Of a DNA stretch of 44,295 bases, positions 41,239 through 44,295 are shown piece after piece. Source of the stretch: Ectothiorhodospiraceae bacterium (lineage in GTDB: Bacteria; Pseudomonadota; Gammaproteobacteria; Nitrococcales; Aquisalimonadaceae); contig SLLM01000247.1 in assembly GCA_007134055.1 (NCBI GenBank), forward strand, positions 1 through 44,295, read 5' to 3'. The notes beneath the pieces were generated by a model. The model ran no database searches, was not told the DNA's origin, and saw only the letters and a list, made by a program, of their open reading frames with translations. Position 1 is the first letter of the stretch, and each line of letters starts with the position of its first letter. The position numbers and the translations under genes are program-made.

Positions 41239-42852
41239 GTGCATCCCGCCGGGAGAATGACAATGATCCAGCGTCTCGATCTGCAGCTGTCGCTGCTGCG
41301 TGGAGCGACGGTCCCACGACCGTGCCTTGCTGCCGGCCAGCCGAGTCGTAGCCGCGAAGTCCAGCTTCGCCCGCAGCACCGGGCCAGCGTCTCGGATCGG
41401 CTTGCCGTCCTGCTGCTGGACCTTGTGGCCAGGGGCCATATTCCCCCCGGCACACGCCTGCCACCGGAGCGGCAGATCGCCGAGTCGGTCGGTGTCAGCC
41501 GCGTGTGCGTACGCGCCGCGCTGGAACGGCTCAAGACCCAGGGGTATCTGCAGTCGGTCCAGGGCAGCGGTACCCGTGTCGTCGCCGCGGACGACGAGGA
41601 GGATTTTCCGCTCGCCCTGTTACTGGCGGCCAATACCGACAACCTCCATGATCTTGCCGACATGCGAGGATACCTGGAGTGCTGGGCGGCGGAGCGGGCG
41701 GCTCATTTCGCCACCGTCGAGCAGGTCGAGAGCCTGCGCGAGCTGGTGGAGGAGGCGGAGCGCCCCGACTTTCCCGACGACGCCAAGGCCGAGAACGATC
41801 TGCACTTCCATCAGACCATTGCCAGGGCGTCCGGTAGCCGTGTCTACGAACATCTGGTGCTGCTGCTCAACCGTACTCTGCGTGCCTATTTCGTCCAGGT
41901 GCGCTACACCCTGTACACCGGCCCCGAACGCGACCGGGAGCTGCGTGAGCATCACCGTGCCATCTACCAGGCAATCGCAGCGGGTGATCCACGTACCGCT
42001 CGCGACGCGATGCACCAGCATTCCCTCGCCGTTCGCGCTGCCTATCGCGAGAACGGCGAGGCCCTGGTCAGCGTCAGCCAGTTCCGCAACTCCGCCCTGA
42101 CGCTGTCCGCGGAGGAGGTGCTGGCGTTGCTCGCCGAGGCACGGGACGACCTGCTGTGCGACAAGGTCGCGATGGCCATCCTGGCGCTGGTGACGTCCGG
42201 CCGCCTCGGTCCGGGTGACAAGCTGCCGGGCGAGAGGGAACTGGCGGACCGCATGGACGTCAGCCGGGTGTCGGTGCGTGCTGCACTTGGCCGCCTGAAG
42301 CAGGCCGGATGGCTTGAATCCATGCCGCGTAGCGGCACCCGTGTTGCCGGCAAGCAACCGCCGCAGTGCCCACCCCCCAGCCTGGAAGCCCTGGTGAAGG
42401 CGAGTCGGGCCAACCTGAGTGACCTGTGCGAGATCCGCGGCTACCTGGAAGTCCGGGCCGCCGGGCGGGCGGCCAGCCTGGCTACGGAGGATCAGCGCTG
42501 GGAACTGGAGAAGATCGTCCGCGACATGAAGCGAGTCGACCGGAGCGCGCGATTCAAGGCGCACGATGATCTCCGCTTTCACCTTGTCATCGCCAGGGCC
42601 TGCGGCAGCGCCGTCTATCAGTACCTGATGGATGCCCTGCAGGACACACTGGCGGACTACTTCGAGTATGCCCGCAACGATCTGGCGCCGGCTCCGGAGG
42701 ACGATGCCGCGGCCCTGGAGCAGCACATCGCCATTCAGGAAGCGATCTGCAACCGGGATGCGGCGGCCGCCATTCAGGCCATGGACGAACACAGTCGCTA
42801 CTTTCGCGAGGTGTTCCGGCGCCGCTGGCCATCACCCGGGCCCCGGTCCTGA
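41239..42852 (+). CDS. Tandem-duplicated GntR/FCD (FadR family) regulator, HTH-FCD-HTH-FCD
   Basis: A 537-aa protein containing two complete FadR-type regulators. HTH 1 (about 51-115) has LPPERQIAESVGVSRVCVRA; HTH 2 (about 305-371) has LPGERELADRMDVSRVSVRA. FCD 1 (132-268) has metal residues D187, H191, H239 and H261; FCD 2 (385-525) has D444, H448, H496 and H518, each exactly 257 residues later. Both ligand sites therefore look functional. GGAGGAG six bases upstream favours the GTG at 41239; ATGs at 41257 and 41263 are alternatives. The TRAP solute-binding gene downstream is the likely target. Normal FadR proteins are about 240 aa and dimerise; this one carries both halves in one chain. Confidence 0.93.
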   Translation: MHPAGRMTMIQRLDLQLSLLRGATVPRPCLAAGQPSRSREVQLRPQHRASVSDRLAVLLLDLVARGHIPPGTRLPPERQIAESVGVSRVCVRAALERLKTQGYLQSVQGSGTRVVAADDEEDFPLALLLAANTDNLHDLADMRGYLECWAAERAAHFATVEQVESLRELVEEAERPDFPDDAKAENDLHFHQTIARASGSRVYEHLVLLLNRTLRAYFVQVRYTLYTGPERDRELREHHRAIYQAIAAGDPRTARDAMHQHSLAVRAAYRENGEALVSVSQFRNSALTLSAEEVLALLAEARDDLLCDKVAMAILALVTSGRLGPGDKLPGERELADRMDVSRVSVRAALGRLKQAGWLESMPRSGTRVAGKQPPQCPPPSLEALVKASRANLSDLCEIRGYLEVRAAGRAASLATEDQRWELEKIVRDMKRVDRSARFKAHDDLRFHLVIARACGSAVYQYLMDALQDTLADYFEYARNDLAPAPEDDAAALEQHIAIQEAICNRDAAAAIQAMDEHSRYFREVFRRRWPSPGPRS

Positions 42853-42898
42853 ATCCACTCCGGCGGGGCCGCTGACTCCTTCCCCCGGACTGTCGATC

Positions 42899-42917
42899 TG
42901 GTCCTGTCCCAGGACCA
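42899..42917. promoter_or_regulatory. Dyad between the regulator and dctP
   Basis: TGGTCCT (42899-42905) and AGGACCA (42911-42917) are perfect arms with a 5-base spacer. The TGGT...ACCA frame resembles GntR/FCD operators. A related word TGGTCTGATC lies at 42960-42969. Confidence 0.45.
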
Positions 42918-43062
42918 ATCCAGGGAAACCACGGCGCTCCCCCGTCAGCTCGCCGCGATTGGTCTGATCGCCTCACCACATGCCGCCTTGCCGCCGGGCA
43001 GGGTATGCGGTTTGCTGACCCTGCGCGGCCCGAAGGCCGCCGATCCGGCTTTTCAAGAACGC

Positions 43063-43079
43063 CGCGGAACGGTTCCGCG
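43063..43079. promoter_or_regulatory. Perfect palindrome upstream of dctP
   Basis: CGCGGAACGGTTCCGCG has 8-bp arms and a single central base. It lies 56 bases before the dctP ATG, next to a -10-like CATAAC. It could be an operator or, in the RNA, a leader hairpin. A second hairpin GCGGCC-CGAA-GGCCGC lies at 43025-43040. Confidence 0.4.
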
Positions 43080-43135
43080 ACATAACGGTGCGCGCCGGCG
43101 ACTTTCCGGTCAGGCACCAGGGAGGAGACAAGACG

Positions 43136-44272
43136 ATGGCGGTACAAACGTACGGCAGATTATCCGCAACGCTGGCCCTGGTCGGGGGAATGCTTTTCGG
43201 TGGCATCGGCACCGCGTCCGCACAATACACCGCAAGCGCCTTTGTCGGCCCGCTGCACCCGGTAGTAGAGGGCGGCTACGAGGTCTTTATCGAGCAGGTG
43301 GAGGAAGCCAGTGGTGGCGAGATAGAGTTCACCATGTACGCGGGCGGATCCCTCCTCGGTGCACGGGAGACGCTGTCCGGTGTGCGTGACGGCGTTGCCG
43401 ACATCGGTTTCATTGTCCTTGTCTATCACCCGGCGGAGTTCCCCCATGGGGCGCTGCTCGCCGACATGGCGCTGATGGCCGAGGACGTGCCGGCGACCTC
43501 CGCTGCCGTCACGGAGATCACGCTGCTGCACTGTGATGCCTGCCACGAGGAGATGCGGCGCAACGATGTCATCCCCTTCGGCGCCTACGCCACCACGATG
43601 TACAACATCATCGGCAAGCAGCCCTATGAGACGAAGGAGTCGCTGCGGGGGCAGCGGGTGCGTACCCCCGGTGGTGCCTGGGACCGCTGGGCCCGGCATG
43701 TGGGTGCGGTTCCGGTCAACGTGCCGGCGAGCGAGGTCTACGAGGGCCTCAACCGCGATGCGCTGAATATCGTCCTGTTGCCGGTGTCCGATTACGGCGC
43801 CTACAACCTGTGGGATGTCGCCTCCCACGTGACCATGCTGCCGGTGGGCTCTTTCTTCTCCAATACCACCTTTGCCATCAACCGGGATTTCTGGCGCTCG
43901 CTGAGCCCGGAGCACCGGCAGCTGATCATGGACCACGGTGCGATCAGTTCCATGGGAACCACCGTTACCTACCTGCGGCAGAACGCCGCGGTCGGTGATG
44001 AACTGCGGGAGCAGGGCATCGAGGTGGTCGAACCCTCCGCTGAACTGCAGGAGGACCTGGCCGCGTTCCGCGAAGCGGATCGGGAGACCATCCTGGAGAA
44101 CGCCCGTGAGCGCGGAATCGAGGACCCGGAGGGCTTCCTGGAACTGTTCGAGAGCAAGGTGGCGAAGTACCAGGAGCTGTTCGACGGTCTCGAGGACGAC
44201 CATAAGGCGATGGTCGACGTCGTGCAGCGGGAAGTCTACGACCGCATCGACCCCGAGAGCTTCGGCTTCTGA
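43136..44272 (+). CDS. dctP: TRAP transporter solute-binding protein (DctP family)
   Basis: Periplasmic receptor of a tripartite ATP-independent transporter, typically for dicarboxylates, other organic acids or sugar acids. The 378-aa precursor has a signal peptide (LSATLALVGGMLFGGIGTASAQ-like, cleaved near SAQ). Family blocks: FTMYAGGSLLGARETLSGV, DGVADIGFIVLVYHPAEFP, the ligand-Arg region LRGQRVRTPGGAWDRWARHV, and VNVPASEVYEGLNRDALNIV. A C-x-x-C (LLHCDACHEEM) sits on the surface. GGAGGAG precedes ATG 43136. The stop is 23 bases before the window end; dctQ and dctM would follow outside. Regulation by the upstream duplicated FCD protein is likely. Confidence 0.93.
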   Translation: MAVQTYGRLSATLALVGGMLFGGIGTASAQYTASAFVGPLHPVVEGGYEVFIEQVEEASGGEIEFTMYAGGSLLGARETLSGVRDGVADIGFIVLVYHPAEFPHGALLADMALMAEDVPATSAAVTEITLLHCDACHEEMRRNDVIPFGAYATTMYNIIGKQPYETKESLRGQRVRTPGGAWDRWARHVGAVPVNVPASEVYEGLNRDALNIVLLPVSDYGAYNLWDVASHVTMLPVGSFFSNTTFAINRDFWRSLSPEHRQLIMDHGAISSMGTTVTYLRQNAAVGDELREQGIEVVEPSAELQEDLAAFREADRETILENARERGIEDPEGFLELFESKVAKYQELFDGLEDDHKAMVDVVQREVYDRIDPESFGF

Positions 44273-44295
44273 GAGTTCCGGCTCCGGGCCCGTCC

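Noticed and set aside
43532-43546. C-x-x-C-H (CDACH) in the TRAP solute-binding protein as a c-type heme site
   Set aside because: A C-x-x-C at this place is common in DctP relatives, and nothing else suggests a cytochrome. The His looks like chance.

Overview
The window is GC-rich DNA with gammaproteobacterial gene content: RlmKL fused as one protein, Dcd, SelO, ApbC/Mrp, SufE and an FDH-N/FDH3-type formate dehydrogenase with TorD-like and Tat-linked partners. It resembles the Ectothiorhodospiraceae/Chromatiales part of the Gammaproteobacteria, but that is inferred from gene content and not from a marker tree. No rRNA, tRNA, CRISPR array, phage or complete insertion sequence was seen. One 127-bp inverted-repeat element looks MITE-like.

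Layout. 1-9.4 kb is mostly housekeeping: metG (cut by the window edge), rlmL, a tiny oxidoreductase-like gene, a MOSC protein, dcd, an orphan modA, YciI and DUF1330 proteins, a secreted protein, glgC, a family-4-like uracil-DNA glycosylase and an XRE regulator with two palindromes before it. 9.4-18.2 kb holds class I fumarase, sufE, moaD-moaE-moaB, sodC, a Rieske-like Tat protein, the MITE-like element, an ankyrin protein, apbC and an orphan sigma-54 response regulator. 18.2-28.7 kb is a molybdenum-cofactor region: mobA with a TPR/NTPase-like gene, a beta-propeller gene coupled to yqeC, a JAMM protease coupled to a ubiquitin-like/rhodanese/E1 fusion, then moeA, an excisionase-type regulator with a PBP domain, and moaA behind a structured leader. 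29.0-38.2 kb is a formate dehydrogenase locus: DUF3305, DUF3306, a polyferredoxin, a TorD-like chaperone, a small Tat protein, alpha subunit, beta subunit, a lipoprotein and the cytochrome b gamma subunit. Two good sigma-54 promoters precede it and an 11-bp-stem terminator closes it. 38.2-44.3 kb holds a DUF6505-like protein, a VTT/DedA-like membrane protein, selO, a duplicated GntR/FCD regulator and a TRAP solute-binding protein; the transporter's membrane subunits would lie past the edge.

How the genes fit together. Molybdate capture (modA), pterin synthesis (moaA, moaB, moaD, moaE), metal insertion (moeA), nucleotide attachment (mobA) and sulfur handling (the rhodanese/E1 fusion, probably the moaD activator) all feed Mo enzymes such as the formate dehydrogenase, which uses cysteine and not selenocysteine. 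moaC and modBC are not in the window.

Most unusual points: (1) a JAMM peptidase translationally coupled to a UBL-rhodanese-E1 fusion, together with a moaD whose Gly-Gly is capped by seven extra residues, suggesting a proteolytically matured sulfur-carrier system; (2) a single polypeptide containing two complete GntR/FCD regulators; (3) two sigma-54 promoters at the formate dehydrogenase locus, with an orphan sigma-54 activator about 11 kb away; (4) a Rieske-like protein with Glu at a His ligand position and a Cu/Zn superoxide dismutase with Asp at a Zn His position.
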